Below, one piece after another: positions 6,997 to 13,990 of a DNA stretch of 16,502 nt. The notes beneath the pieces were generated by a model. It saw only the letters and a program-made list of their open reading frames with translations, did not search any database and was not told where the DNA came from. Made by a program: the position numbers and the translations under genes. The first letter of the stretch is position 1, and every line of letters begins with the position of its first letter. The DNA is from an uncultured Eubacteriales bacterium (GTDB lineage: Bacteria > Bacillota_I > Bacilli_A > RF39 > UBA660). The stretch lies in the NCBI GenBank assembly GCA_900321645.1, contig ONWZ01000111.1, positions 1 through 16,502 of the forward strand, given 5' to 3'.

Positions 6997-8373
6997 TTAA
7001 TTATGTTTAGCCTCAACTATTTCATAGATGATACAGGTATTATCTTTTAATTTAGCATAAGGCATATCGCAAACTAAACCATTTACTTTGGCAGTTGTTT
7101 TAGATTCATCAATACATGTTCCATTATCTAACTCTCTATATCCATCTGGGCATATATTTTTATACCACGCTTTTTGTGTTTCAGTTTTTTTACACTTGTT
7201 ACCATCTAAAGTATAGTCGTCAGGACACTTATATTCGGTTACGATTGGATCAAGATATTTGATCGAATGCTCACAATATTCACTCTTACTTTGATATTGC
7301 TTACCATCACGATATCCTTCACAAATATAAATATTGGTAGCGTCATCCCAACATTCTCCGGCTACTTGTATTTTACCTGGGCAACCTTCGGCAATAACTG
7401 GAGCACGATGCCAATAACATCTACCGCCTGATGACATACGTTCAGTTGGATCACTAGCTGGTAATTCGCAAGGAGTCACAGGATGAGTAGCATTAGAATA
7501 ATCGATGCAGACAACTTCTTTAGCATTACCATCATTAGCACTAGCCTGCCCTAGTTCAAGTCTCGTTTTAGCTTCTCCTTTAGTACAACTATATTTAACT
7601 GGCTCAGCATCGATTACCGTATCCATGGTACAGGTCATCTCATCACGAGTAAAGCCTGGAGAACATTCTAATTCATCGGTTTGAATAGATCTTGTTTCTT
7701 CATAGCAAGTGTCATTGTATTCATAATATCCTCGTGGACACACTAATCCATCACTAGCCTCAATTCTTTCTTTTTCTTTTAAACAGAAATCGCCTTCCAA
7801 GGTATATCCAGAATCACAATAATTTCCAGTTTCTTTGGTTTCTTTTAATTCTTTGACTTCTTTATTAACTAAATCTTCGACTTTTAGAATATCGTTCTCT
7901 TTTGACATAGCATTAATATATGCTGCTTTAGCAGGTGTAATGTTGTACTTTTTAGCTAACTTTTGGTCTTCTTTAGATATTTCTTTGATATCAACTATTT
8001 CAGCATAGAAGTTTTTGGCTTCAAAACTATTGGCTATTTTACTTATAACATCGCCACTAGATACTTTACCTTCCGTATGTACTAGCACCGCTACCCGATC
8101 TTCATCAGTGTAACCATTTTCGATTACTTTATCAGCAATTTTCTTGATTGTTTCATCTAATGTTTTACCACTCAAATCTTTACTAACAATATCTTTAGCA
8201 TCTTCATTTAAGGGAATAACTTTTTTTACTTTATCATCACTTTTTAAATTAATTTTGATACTTGGATTTATATCAATCGTAATTGTTGATACTGTTCTAT
8301 TTATCCAAAAGAAAAAGCCAACAGTAACTAAAATGATAAATATAGGTATGATAATTATTATTCTTTTTTTCAT
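6997..8373 (-). CDS. RsgI-like membrane protein with extracellular cysteine-rich repeats
   Basis: A 458-residue protein. Residues 1-4 are cytosolic (MKKR) and 5-24 form one membrane segment. Residues 29-165 resemble the periplasmic domain of RsgI-type anti-sigma factors (STITIDINPSIKI, then PLNEDAKDIV and DLSGKTLDETIKKIADK). The NPS motif (36-38) is where Clostridium RsgI proteins are known to self-cleave. Residues 186-447 hold 20 cysteines, many as C-x10/11-C pairs recurring every 25-26 residues (186/197, 212/223, 237/248; 383/394, 408/420, 435/447), often as CPxGY...C. The cytosolic sigma-binding domain of true RsgI is absent, and no sigma factor gene is adjacent. AGGAGG precedes the ATG at 8373. 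It is monocistronic. Surface sensing or adhesion is a guess; the function is unknown. Confidence 0.82.
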   Translation of the reverse strand: MKKRIIIIIPIFIILVTVGFFFWINRTVSTITIDINPSIKINLKSDDKVKKVIPLNEDAKDIVSKDLSGKTLDETIKKIADKVIENGYTDEDRVAVLVHTEGKVSSGDVISKIANSFEAKNFYAEIVDIKEISKEDQKLAKKYNITPAKAAYINAMSKENDILKVEDLVNKEVKELKETKETGNYCDSGYTLEGDFCLKEKERIEASDGLVCPRGYYEYNDTCYEETRSIQTDELECSPGFTRDEMTCTMDTVIDAEPVKYSCTKGEAKTRLELGQASANDGNAKEVVCIDYSNATHPVTPCELPASDPTERMSSGGRCYWHRAPVIAEGCPGKIQVAGECWDDATNIYICEGYRDGKQYQSKSEYCEHSIKYLDPIVTEYKCPDDYTLDGNKCKKTETQKAWYKNICPDGYRELDNGTCIDESKTTAKVNGLVCDMPYAKLKDNTCIIYEIVEAKHN

Positions 8374-8389
8374 ATGGCCTCCTAGAATA

Positions 8390-8398
8390 ATTGTAGCA
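8390..8398 (-). promoter_or_regulatory. Extended -10 promoter of the RsgI-like gene
   Basis: TGCTACAAT on the minus strand, a TGn-extended -10 with one mismatch to TATAAT, about 17 bases before the ATG. No -35 is convincing. Confidence 0.55.
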
Positions 8399-8406
8399 TA
8401 CTATAA

Positions 8407-8432
8407 ACAAAAAAGATAGAATATTCTATCTT
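8407..8432 (-). terminator. Terminator of the five-gene flavodoxin-GNAT operon
   Basis: On the minus strand AAGATAGA (8425-8432) pairs with TCTATCTT (8413-8420), a nearly perfect palindrome with AT-rich centre, followed by a run of T. The TAG stop of the upstream gene (8426-8428) lies inside the 5' arm, so coding sequence and terminator overlap. Confidence 0.88.
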
Positions 8433-8968
8433 GTTCTTTGTTTTATACACATTTGCATTCTTTTTTCAGATAATTCTTTTTCTTCAGCTGATAGCGTATC
8501 ATCATATGTATGGTATGTTCTAATTCTTTCAATGGCTGATTTAATAATACGATAATTATCAGAAACACTTATTAAAGCACTTCTAAAATCATCGAGATCT
8601 TTCACAACAATATCGCCCTGATTAAGTTTTGAAAAAATAATTTTTTTATCATCTTCATCATAATAACACAAGTTATCATCTGGGGTAACAATCTCTTCGA
8701 AGACTCTTCTTTCAAATTTAACATCATTATCATGAGATTCACAAATCTCTCTAATACTAGTTATCTTTCCCATGCATATTTTAAATGCCTTGAAGCCATA
8801 ATTTTCATATCCTTCATGATATTCGAAAACGCTTATTTCAGTAATATCTTCTGGAAGATAAAAATCATCATCATTTAATGGAAATACTAAATTATAATTA
8901 ATTATCTTTCCTTTTTTGTTAATTGCATTAATACCAGTTAAAGTCATTTTATCATTATATTCAAGCAT
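8426..8968 (-). CDS. Hypothetical protein (180 aa, no recognised family)
   Basis: I do not recognise this protein. It is acidic and apparently soluble, with no signal peptide or membrane segment. The N-terminal half looks beta-rich (TLTGINAINKKGKIINYNLVFPL), and the C-terminal third looks helical and charged (SAIERIRTYHTYDDTLSAEEKELSEKRMQMCIKQRTR). The coding call is supported by CGGAGGG before the ATG at 8968, by the sustained length and by a terminator at the stop. An extended -10 (8989-8997) overlaps the end of the upstream GNAT gene, so it may be transcribed both from its own promoter and as the last gene of the operon. Function unknown. Confidence 0.72.
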   Translation of the reverse strand: MLEYNDKMTLTGINAINKKGKIINYNLVFPLNDDDFYLPEDITEISVFEYHEGYENYGFKAFKICMGKITSIREICESHDNDVKFERRVFEEIVTPDDNLCYYDEDDKKIIFSKLNQGDIVVKDLDDFRSALISVSDNYRIIKSAIERIRTYHTYDDTLSAEEKELSEKRMQMCIKQRTR

Positions 8969-8988
8969 ACAAAACCCTCCGTAAGCAT

Positions 8989-8997
8989 ATTATATCA
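8989..8997 (-). promoter_or_regulatory. Extended -10, possible internal promoter for the hypothetical gene
   Basis: TGATATAAT on the minus strand, about 21 bases before the ATG at 8968. It overlaps the stop codon of the GNAT gene and could be an internal promoter without an intervening terminator. Confidence 0.5.
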
Positions 8998-9469
8998 TAT
9001 TACTGAAGATAAATACATCTTCAATGCCATCATTTTTAATAATATAGTTACCATTCGTATATTCACTGACAACATTTTTCCAAAATGAATATGCAATGGG
9101 ATTTTTTTCCATTGGTTGAACTTCCCAATCACCTTTGAATTTTTCAAAAATATCAAAAACTACTCTTTTGCCAAGATGCTTTCTACGATATTTTGGTAAG
9201 ATTAAAAATTCAGATATGCATTTACCAGTCTTATTAAATTTAAGATTTTCATTGACCATTACCATACCTAAATAAGCATTTCCATTTTTTATGAAGTAAG
9301 CATTTCTATCTTCATCCGTAAAGTAATTGTCAAACCATTTATATTCAAAAAGACAATTTTCATCAATATTATTATCAATATATTGTGATCCATCATAAAG
9401 TGAATACTGAAGTAAACGATATAATTTTTCTTTGTCTTTTTTAGTAACTTCAACTATTTGATAATTCAT
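8990..9469 (-). CDS. GNAT-family N-acetyltransferase
   Basis: A 159-residue GNAT domain. The acetyl-CoA-binding segment is ISEFLILPKYRRKHLGKRVVFDIFE (about residues 86-110), with RRKHLGK as the pyrophosphate loop; the later NPIAYSFWKNVV is the usual C-terminal helix/strand of the fold. It transfers acetyl from acetyl-CoA to an amine; the substrate cannot be read. The ATG overlaps the TGA of the upstream DUF2441 gene by four bases (ATGA), and GAGGATG lies about 8 bases before it, so translation is coupled. The length is normal for a single-domain GNAT protein. Confidence 0.87.
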   Translation of the reverse strand: MNYQIVEVTKKDKEKLYRLLQYSLYDGSQYIDNNIDENCLFEYKWFDNYFTDEDRNAYFIKNGNAYLGMVMVNENLKFNKTGKCISEFLILPKYRRKHLGKRVVFDIFEKFKGDWEVQPMEKNPIAYSFWKNVVSEYTNGNYIIKNDGIEDVFIFSNMI

Positions 9470-10017
9470 AATTTTACATCCTCGTTTTCTTTAATAATTT
9501 CTACTACTTTTATTTTTCCGTCAATAAGTATTTCGGTGATTGGTTCTTTTCCTTCGCGATTAGTTTTAGATTCCCAATAGTACTCTGCTAATTGTAGATT
9601 TTTATTTTTATCGATTGTTCCTTCAAAGCAATTATAAGCATCTCCCACATATTCCTTGCCATCTGTTTCGACCTTGACAATTGAATATGTTGGTCTACCT
9701 AGTTTGATAAATAAATCATACCACATTTTAGCTTCTTCATAACTATTTGAAACATATAACGATGATAATCTAGATGGATAGTTAGGATACTTTTTTTGTC
9801 TAACTTCTTCTAGGGCTAATTCTCGAAGGGCTACCTTTAGGTGATGATCTAATGTGACATTTTTATATTTTTCAGGATTAGTATATATTTCATCAACTTT
9901 ATCCTTAAGTTCACAGACCCGATTATATACCCCACTATGATGTTTTTCATCAAAAACTATTTCTTGACCTAAGGTAACTGGTTTATCAGTCACAACGTGA
10001 TAATATGTCTTTTTCAT
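9466..10017 (-). CDS. DUF2441-like protein
   Basis: A 183-residue soluble protein recognised from memory as DUF2441-like: YHVVTDKPVTLGQEIVFDE near the start, HHSGVYNRV, the central LRELALEEVR, then YPSRLSSLYVSNSYEEAKMW and GRPTYSIVKV. The layout of an N-terminal histidine strand, an S-R-x5-YVS segment and a following EEA helix reminds me of small ADP-ribosyltransferase-like folds, but this is an impression and no catalytic glutamate can be assigned. It sits inside an operon: the TfoX-like gene ends 6 bases upstream with a TAG that is part of the TAGGTT SD, and the GNAT gene overlaps its end (ATGA). Function unknown. Confidence 0.75.
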   Translation of the reverse strand: MKKTYYHVVTDKPVTLGQEIVFDEKHHSGVYNRVCELKDKVDEIYTNPEKYKNVTLDHHLKVALRELALEEVRQKKYPNYPSRLSSLYVSNSYEEAKMWYDLFIKLGRPTYSIVKVETDGKEYVGDAYNCFEGTIDKNKNLQLAEYYWESKTNREGKEPITEILIDGKIKVVEIIKENEDVKL

Positions 10018-10023
10018 AGTAAC

Positions 10024-10314
10024 CTACTTTAAGCCATTACAAGTATCGATGACGATATCTCTTAATAGTTCTTTATTATCAACTTCATTAATCAAATACA
10101 TTGGCTTAGCGCTATCGTAGGGAATGGCTTCTTCCATATGGTATTTTTCATTACTAGCTACTTTTTTAACAAGTAATCTATCATCATATATACCGCCAAA
10201 TAATTGATTATTATAATATAGTAAATATTCCCCCATCATCGGTCTACAAGTTATATTATCTAGTAAGTTTAAATTATCTAAAACATAATCTTTATAATCT
10301 TTGGTCGTTGCCAT
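10024..10314 (-). CDS. TfoX/Sxy N-terminal domain protein
   Basis: A 96-residue protein made only of the TfoX/Sxy N-terminal domain: KDYVLDNLN, the hallmark ITCRPMMGEYLLYYNNQLFGGIYDDRLLVKK and a closing EVDNKELLRDIV. The C-terminal helix-hairpin domain of proteobacterial TfoX is absent, as in most Firmicutes members, so a direct role in competence is not implied; the function is unknown. The frame is open upstream, but the ATG at 10314 is preferred: AGGAGTG stands 6-7 bases before it and family members begin MA(T/S)xKxY. The TAG stop of the upstream gene is the first part of this SD (TAGGAGTG), which couples the two genes. Confidence 0.88.
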   Translation of the reverse strand: MATTKDYKDYVLDNLNLLDNITCRPMMGEYLLYYNNQLFGGIYDDRLLVKKVASNEKYHMEEAIPYDSAKPMYLINEVDNKELLRDIVIDTCNGLK

Positions 10315-10324
10315 AGTGTCACTC

Positions 10325-11149
10325 CTAATTAATATTAGCATGCGGATATGTCTTTTTTAAATCCTCAATGGCTGGTGCTAATGGTGAACCACCAGAAGTA
10401 CAAAAAGCAATTATCTTTTTATTTGATAAATCTATCTTATCCAAAAAGGTCTTTACAACATTGGGAGCTATTCCCCACCAAATTGGAAAGCCAACATAGA
10501 TGGTATCATAATTATCAATATCGATATCGATATCTTTAATTGCTGGGCGACAAGTTTCATCTTTTATTTCAATTGATGATCTACTTTCACTATTATGCCA
10601 GTTTAGATCATCGTCAGTATATATTTCCTTAGGTTTAATTTCGTATAAATCGCCCTCTACTTCTTTAGCAATATGTTCAGCCTTTCTTTTAGTTACCCCA
10701 CTTGCTGAAAAGTAACTTACTAATACTTTTTTGTAAATACTTTTCTTATTCTTTTCACGCCATTTTTGATAATCTTTAATATCATCTTTAGCACCTGCTT
10801 TTAAACAAATTAACAATACGGATGCATCATCTAGATAACCAACTCCTGGGATAAGATCAGGAATTAAATCTACTGGGGAAAAGATATAAATAAGAGCACT
10901 TATTATGCCGGCAACTGCTCCTAAAGGTATTTCTGTATATTCTTTTTTAATATAACTTCTTACTAACGAAATCATGGCTGGAACAATTGAAAAACTTTCA
11001 CCAACATATGGAATTACTTTTAATTTTTTTTCTAATTTTTGAAGAAATACTTCTAGTTTATCAGGATCTTTTAATAATTCTTTAGCTTCTTTTAGCCCCT
11101 TCTCATAAGCTTCTTTTGCTTCTTCTTCCGTGATACTTCTTTCTTTCAT
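10325..11149 (-). CDS. DUF1232 (YkvA-like) - flavodoxin fusion protein
   Basis: A 274-residue two-domain protein. Residues 1-65 are charged and helical. Residues 72-118 match DUF1232 (EIPLGAVAGIISALIYIFSPVDLIPDLIPGVGYLDD, one or two short membrane segments). Residues 141-274 are a flavodoxin: an FMN phosphate loop in SYFSASGVTKRKAEHIA (145-161), YVGFPIWWGIAP (218-229) and FCTSGGSPLAPAIEDLKKTYP (249-269). The flavodoxin ends at HANIN, about 20 residues earlier than usual for this class, so its last strand/helix is missing. It would be a membrane-tethered FMN electron carrier, if still functional. An in-frame TTG at 11170 exists, but the ATG at 11149 with AAGGAG 7 bases upstream is clearly better. 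First gene of the operon. Confidence 0.85.
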   Translation of the reverse strand: MKERSITEEEAKEAYEKGLKEAKELLKDPDKLEVFLQKLEKKLKVIPYVGESFSIVPAMISLVRSYIKKEYTEIPLGAVAGIISALIYIFSPVDLIPDLIPGVGYLDDASVLLICLKAGAKDDIKDYQKWREKNKKSIYKKVLVSYFSASGVTKRKAEHIAKEVEGDLYEIKPKEIYTDDDLNWHNSESRSSIEIKDETCRPAIKDIDIDIDNYDTIYVGFPIWWGIAPNVVKTFLDKIDLSNKKIIAFCTSGGSPLAPAIEDLKKTYPHANIN

Positions 11150-11174
11150 AAATATCTCCTTATCTTTCAAATAT

Positions 11175-11183
11175 ATTATATCA
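11175..11183 (-). promoter_or_regulatory. Extended -10 promoter of the flavodoxin-GNAT operon
   Basis: TGATATAAT on the minus strand, about 26 bases before the ATG at 11149, next to the preceding terminator. Confidence 0.7.
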
Positions 11184-11211
11184 TAAAATAACTCGCTATA
11201 AGCGAGTTATT
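11184..11211 (-). terminator. Terminator of the YoaP-DUF3592 operon
   Basis: On the minus strand AATAACTCGC (11202-11211) pairs with GCGAGTTATT (11187-11196), a perfect 10-bp stem with a TTATA loop followed by a short T run. The core stem AACTCGC/GCGAGTT is the same as in the terminator at 13736-13759. Confidence 0.88.
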
Positions 11212-11222
11212 ATCATTTTTTA

Positions 11223-12149
11223 TTAATCTCTATTAGTTGATGCTGATATATTAATTTTACTTAATAGTTCTTTGTTTAAGAACAAAACTATTAGTAATAT
11301 CAACGCAACGATTTTTACTATGTACCAGATGATTCCCTTTTTATCTAGCATCGAACCTTCCTCATAATAATCTTGTGGATCGTTTTCATTGTATTTTACT
11401 TTTATTTCTGATTCTGGGGTAATTATATCATCATTTGGTAAACTTTTAATTATTTCTTGTTGTTTTCCTTCTTTATCGATGAAAACGTATACATAATCAT
11501 CAAATGATTCACTATCACTATGATCTTTTTTATAGGCATAAGTTGCCGTTGTTTCAATATAATCTCTTGCCTTTATAGTTTGCTTAAGAAGTATCGTGTC
11601 AATTAATATAAATACAAGTAAGACAATAATAATTATACCAATAATTACTCTTTTGTATATCAATTGAACTTTTCCTATTATTCCAATTATTTTTTCTGCG
11701 GTTTCTTCAGCTAACGGATACTCGCCATCGCCCTGAATAGATCCTTCCGAATTGTCTGCAACTTTTTTAATAAAGAACAAATAAATCATTATTGCCGTGG
11801 TAATTAAGCAAATAATTCCAGCAACTCTGCTCGATGTTTTTTCATATTCCGTTTTACAGTTAGTTGGGTCTGCTGAATCATAATATACCGTATTTTTATT
11901 TTCATTAGGATATGAGCTGCTGCTAGTTTTTGCCTGACATTCATATTCTTTACCATCTACTTTGAAATAATAGATTGGGCGATAAGTAGTACCATCATCA
12001 CTATCATAGCTCTCGTTAGGATATATTTTGTAGGCTTTTGCTTCACTATCATATTTATCGGTACCACCCGCAAAAAATGTTAAATAGACGCCTAATATGC
12101 CAAATATGGCAACACATAAATATAGTATTATCTTCTTATTATTTTTCAT
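11223..12149 (-). CDS. DUF3592-like membrane protein with two repeats
   Basis: A 308-residue protein with membrane segments at about 7-27, 108-127, 167-187 and 277-294. Between them are two related outward-facing modules, each resembling DUF3592: YRPIYYFKVDGKEYEC...NTVYYDSADPTNCKTEYE (57-103) and YVYVFIDKEGKQQEII...EIKVKYNENDPQDYYEE (about 218-265). Both end in the hallmark V-x-YxxxDPxxxxxE. Only the first has the cysteines of the pattern. The protein looks like an internal duplication. GAGAGTG precedes the ATG at 12149. The YoaP-like gene ends 25 bases upstream with no terminator between, so the two are likely co-transcribed. The role of DUF3592 proteins is not established. Confidence 0.75.
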   Translation of the reverse strand: MKNNKKIILYLCVAIFGILGVYLTFFAGGTDKYDSEAKAYKIYPNESYDSDDGTTYRPIYYFKVDGKEYECQAKTSSSSYPNENKNTVYYDSADPTNCKTEYEKTSSRVAGIICLITTAIMIYLFFIKKVADNSEGSIQGDGEYPLAEETAEKIIGIIGKVQLIYKRVIIGIIIIVLLVFILIDTILLKQTIKARDYIETTATYAYKKDHSDSESFDDYVYVFIDKEGKQQEIIKSLPNDDIITPESEIKVKYNENDPQDYYEEGSMLDKKGIIWYIVKIVALILLIVLFLNKELLSKINISASTNRD

Positions 12150-12174
12150 CTATATCACTCTCATTCTATTAATA

Positions 12175-12918
12175 TTATTTAATTAATTTTTCAAAAGCAT
12201 TTGCATTTAATATTGTATTAGATACAAATTTTCCTTTATAGAAATTAGCCCAATTATTAAATACACACGGAGCATTTTTAGTTTTCTCTAATGAATCAAT
12301 TTTTACAAAATTTAACTTAATACCTTTATCTTTAGCATAATCAGATAATTCTTTAACTTCATATTCTACATACGGGCATTCATTAGAATAATAAATTGTA
12401 AAATCTTTATCCTCTATTTCCATCTTTCTAGCACTATCACTAAACTTAGGTGTTTCTTTATCATCAAATTGTAATGCCATCAATTCATAATCATCTATCT
12501 TATCTACTACCTTAAACCCATAATGAAGGAAGAATTTCTTATCTCCAATAAATGGTTTCTTCTTTTCAGATGCTAATGTACATACACCACTCATTTTTTT
12601 GCTTTTCGCGTCTTCGATAGCATACATTAACAATTCTTTACCAATACCCTTACCTTTAAAACTACCCGCTACCCATAAACAATATATGTACATATAATTT
12701 TTACCATTAATAGGTACCCATGCTGTTTCGATTGGCTCATATTCAATAAAGATTTTACCTCTGGCATTTAGTTTTCTAAATACATGGCCATCTTTTAATT
12801 TGCTTTTAATCCACTCTTTCTTTTTATCGACACCATCTTGGTGTTTTGGATCTCCTATAGCACAACAAATATGTTCTTCTAGAATATTTTTTTCATCTAA
12901 ATTAATGTAATCATTCAT
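12175..12918 (-). CDS. GNAT acetyltransferase with C-terminal YoaP-like domain
   Basis: A 247-residue protein resembling Bacillus YoaP. An N-terminal GNAT domain (about 1-150) carries the acetyl-CoA loop GSFKGKGIGKELLMYA (85-100) and HYGFKVVDK. A thioredoxin-like part (172-215, YYSNECPYVEYEVKEL) follows, with a single active-site-like cysteine C181. The YoaP-like ending is NAPCVFNNWANFYKGKFVSNTIL (215-237). The acetyl acceptor is unknown. The frame opens at a GTG (12927), but that codon is part of the SD: GAGGTG (12925-12930) lies 6 bases before the preferred ATG at 12918. First gene of the unit with the DUF3592-like protein. Confidence 0.9.
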   Translation of the reverse strand: MNDYINLDEKNILEEHICCAIGDPKHQDGVDKKKEWIKSKLKDGHVFRKLNARGKIFIEYEPIETAWVPINGKNYMYIYCLWVAGSFKGKGIGKELLMYAIEDAKSKKMSGVCTLASEKKKPFIGDKKFFLHYGFKVVDKIDDYELMALQFDDKETPKFSDSARKMEIEDKDFTIYYSNECPYVEYEVKELSDYAKDKGIKLNFVKIDSLEKTKNAPCVFNNWANFYKGKFVSNTILNANAFEKLIK

Positions 12919-12937
12919 AACTAACACCTCTATATTT

Positions 12938-12946
12938 ATTATATCA
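12938..12946 (-). promoter_or_regulatory. Extended -10 promoter of the YoaP-DUF3592 operon
   Basis: TGATATAAT on the minus strand, 20 bases before the ATG and two bases after the T tract of the CPBP terminator. Confidence 0.7.
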
Positions 12947-12947
12947 C

Positions 12948-12975
12948 GAAAAAAGTAGATTTTTATGTCTACTTT
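12948..12975 (-). terminator. Terminator of the CPBP protease gene
   Basis: On the minus strand AAAGTAGA (12968-12975) pairs with TCTACTTT (12952-12959), an 8-bp stem with an 8-base AT loop, then a T run ending in C. Confidence 0.88.
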
Positions 12976-12988
12976 ATTATCTTCAATA

Positions 12989-13678
12989 TCATAATTTTAC
13001 TTTTTTATTAATATATAAAGCATATGCTAAACACATAATAATTAATATAATACTGCTTATTATATTACTATCACCTGTAGCAAAAATGGCAAGTGAATTA
13101 AATACAGCATGGAATATAATACATGGAATTATTGACTTGCTCTTATAAAAGATAATCACTAGCATATAGCCAATTGCAACCGCATAGCATACTTGTAATA
13201 ATGTTGGTACTAAATCAGCACCATTTAATAGATTAACGATATGGCCTATTCCAAATGTAATAGAACTAACAATAATTGCTGATTTAACATTATTTTTCTC
13301 CATCATTTTAAATAAGAAACCTCTAAATAGCATTTCTTCAAGAAATCCAATATTTATCATTGTCAATGTATGAAATATAATTTCACTAGTTGTATTATTG
13401 ATATGAATACCTCTTCGTAAATTAAAGAGTGAAATTATAAATAATGGAATAAAATATAAGAATGCTCTCCAATTATTGGGTTTAGTAATACCATAAAATT
13501 TTACTCTATTAAGTGATATGACTAATACGATTAAAAGAATAGATAATATTGTATTAATTATAACTGACTGATAACTTGATGAACCAAAATTTTGAATTAT
13601 ATATGAATTAGTAATGACATATATAACAATTAATCCGATTACACATAATGTTTCATGTTTTTTAAATAACTTCTCCAT
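12989..13678 (-). CDS. CPBP-family intramembrane metalloprotease
   Basis: A 229-residue polytopic membrane protein with the conserved CPBP (CAAX protease / bacteriocin-processing, Abi) motifs: GFLEEMLFRGFLF with E114, E115 and R119, FGIGHIVN with H146, and the third motif HAVFNSL with H190 and N194. About seven hydrophobic segments surround them, so the catalytic site lies in the membrane. Bacterial members process or protect against peptides, often bacteriocins; no such partner is visible here. A TTG-started extension (13696) is possible, but the ATG at 13678 with AGGAGTTG 9 bases upstream is preferred. The gene ends at TGA and has its own promoter and terminator. It stands next to the repeat-cassette region. 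Confidence 0.92.
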   Translation of the reverse strand: MEKLFKKHETLCVIGLIVIYVITNSYIIQNFGSSSYQSVIINTILSILLIVLVISLNRVKFYGITKPNNWRAFLYFIPLFIISLFNLRRGIHINNTTSEIIFHTLTMINIGFLEEMLFRGFLFKMMEKNNVKSAIIVSSITFGIGHIVNLLNGADLVPTLLQVCYAVAIGYMLVIIFYKSKSIIPCIIFHAVFNSLAIFATGDSNIISSIILIIMCLAYALYINKKVKL

Positions 13679-13697
13679 TTTATCAACTCCTATCAAA

Positions 13698-13706
13698 ATT
13701 ATATCA
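13698..13706 (-). promoter_or_regulatory. Extended -10 promoter of the CPBP gene
   Basis: TGATATAAT on the minus strand, about 20 bases before the ATG at 13678. Confidence 0.7.
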
Positions 13707-13735
13707 CAAAAATATTTTATTAATCAAATCCATAT

Positions 13736-13759
13736 AAAAAACTCGCTTATAGCGAGTTA
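13736..13759 (-). terminator. Terminator attached to the first SEC-C remnant
   Basis: On the minus strand AACTCGC (13752-13758) pairs with GCGAGTT (13740-13746) around a TATAA loop, then a T run. The TAA stop of the SEC-C remnant (13757-13759) overlaps the 5' arm. The stem is the same as at 11184-11211. Confidence 0.8.
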
Positions 13760-13804
13760 TTTACCACAACATTGCTTATATTTCTTTCCACTGCCACATG
13801 GTTT
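13757..13804 (-). pseudogene. Orphan 3' end of a SEC-C motif gene, copy 1
   Basis: The minus strand reads K-PCGSGKKYKQCCGK-stop, the canonical SEC-C zinc motif (CxC...C-C/H type) found at the C-terminus of SecA and of several small zinc-motif proteins. The codon directly before it is TAA (13805-13807), so only 16 codons including the stop are open and nothing can start here. The 3' end of a gene has therefore been separated from its body. A second copy of identical length and layout lies at 14953-15000. It forms the left end of repeat A. Confidence 0.85.
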
Positions 13805-13905
13805 TTAGATTGGGGGCTTTTGACCTCATTTGGGAGCATTTTAGGCCACTTTTTTGCCTTTTTTTGCTTTTGAGAGCACTTGGGAGCACTCTGGAAACCT
13901 ACCTA

Positions 13906-13929
13906 AAGGTATCTAAAAAGGTATCTAAA
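13906..13929. repeat. 24-bp site, copy 1: tandem pair of a 12-mer
   Basis: AAGGTATCTAAA occurs exactly twice in tandem. The same 24-bp site recurs at 14876, 15102 and 16479, all in the same orientation; the copies in repeat B have one T-to-C change in the first unit. Confidence 0.9.
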
Positions 13930-13953
13930 ATTCAAAAAATGCTCTTTTTCGAG

Positions 13954-13977
13954 AAAAATTAGTAAATTTGACTAATT
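13954..13977 (-). terminator. Possible weak terminator of the HD gene
   Basis: On the minus strand AATTAGT (13971-13977) pairs with ACTAATT (13957-13963) around a 7-base loop, followed by T-rich sequence. The 3' arm belongs to repeat A, while the 5' arm is specific to this cargo. An AT-only stem makes it weak. Confidence 0.4.
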
Positions 13978-13990
13978 AGCTATTTTTTTA

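Larger units (their letters stand above)
13757..13964. repeat. Repeat A, copy 1 (208 bp)
   Basis: It contains the SEC-C remnant, a T/G-rich stretch (13805-13905, with GAGAGCACTTGGGA), the 24-bp tandem site (13906-13929) and a conserved ending GAGAAAAATTAGTA. Copy 2 (14953-15160) also has 208 bp, with the 24-bp site at the same offset and compensating small indels inside. It fills most of the gap between the CPBP promoter and the HD gene, and no gene is seen in it apart from the remnant. Confidence 0.85.

Noticed and set aside
10518..10534. GATATC microrepeat
   Set aside because: A short run within the flavodoxin coding sequence (IDIDID); it explains itself as coding sequence and has no partner elsewhere.
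12989..13678. Alternative genetic code with TGA read as Trp
   Set aside because: Genes ending at 9466 and 12989 stop at TGA at sensible positions (one in an ATGA overlap), and tryptophans are TGG throughout.
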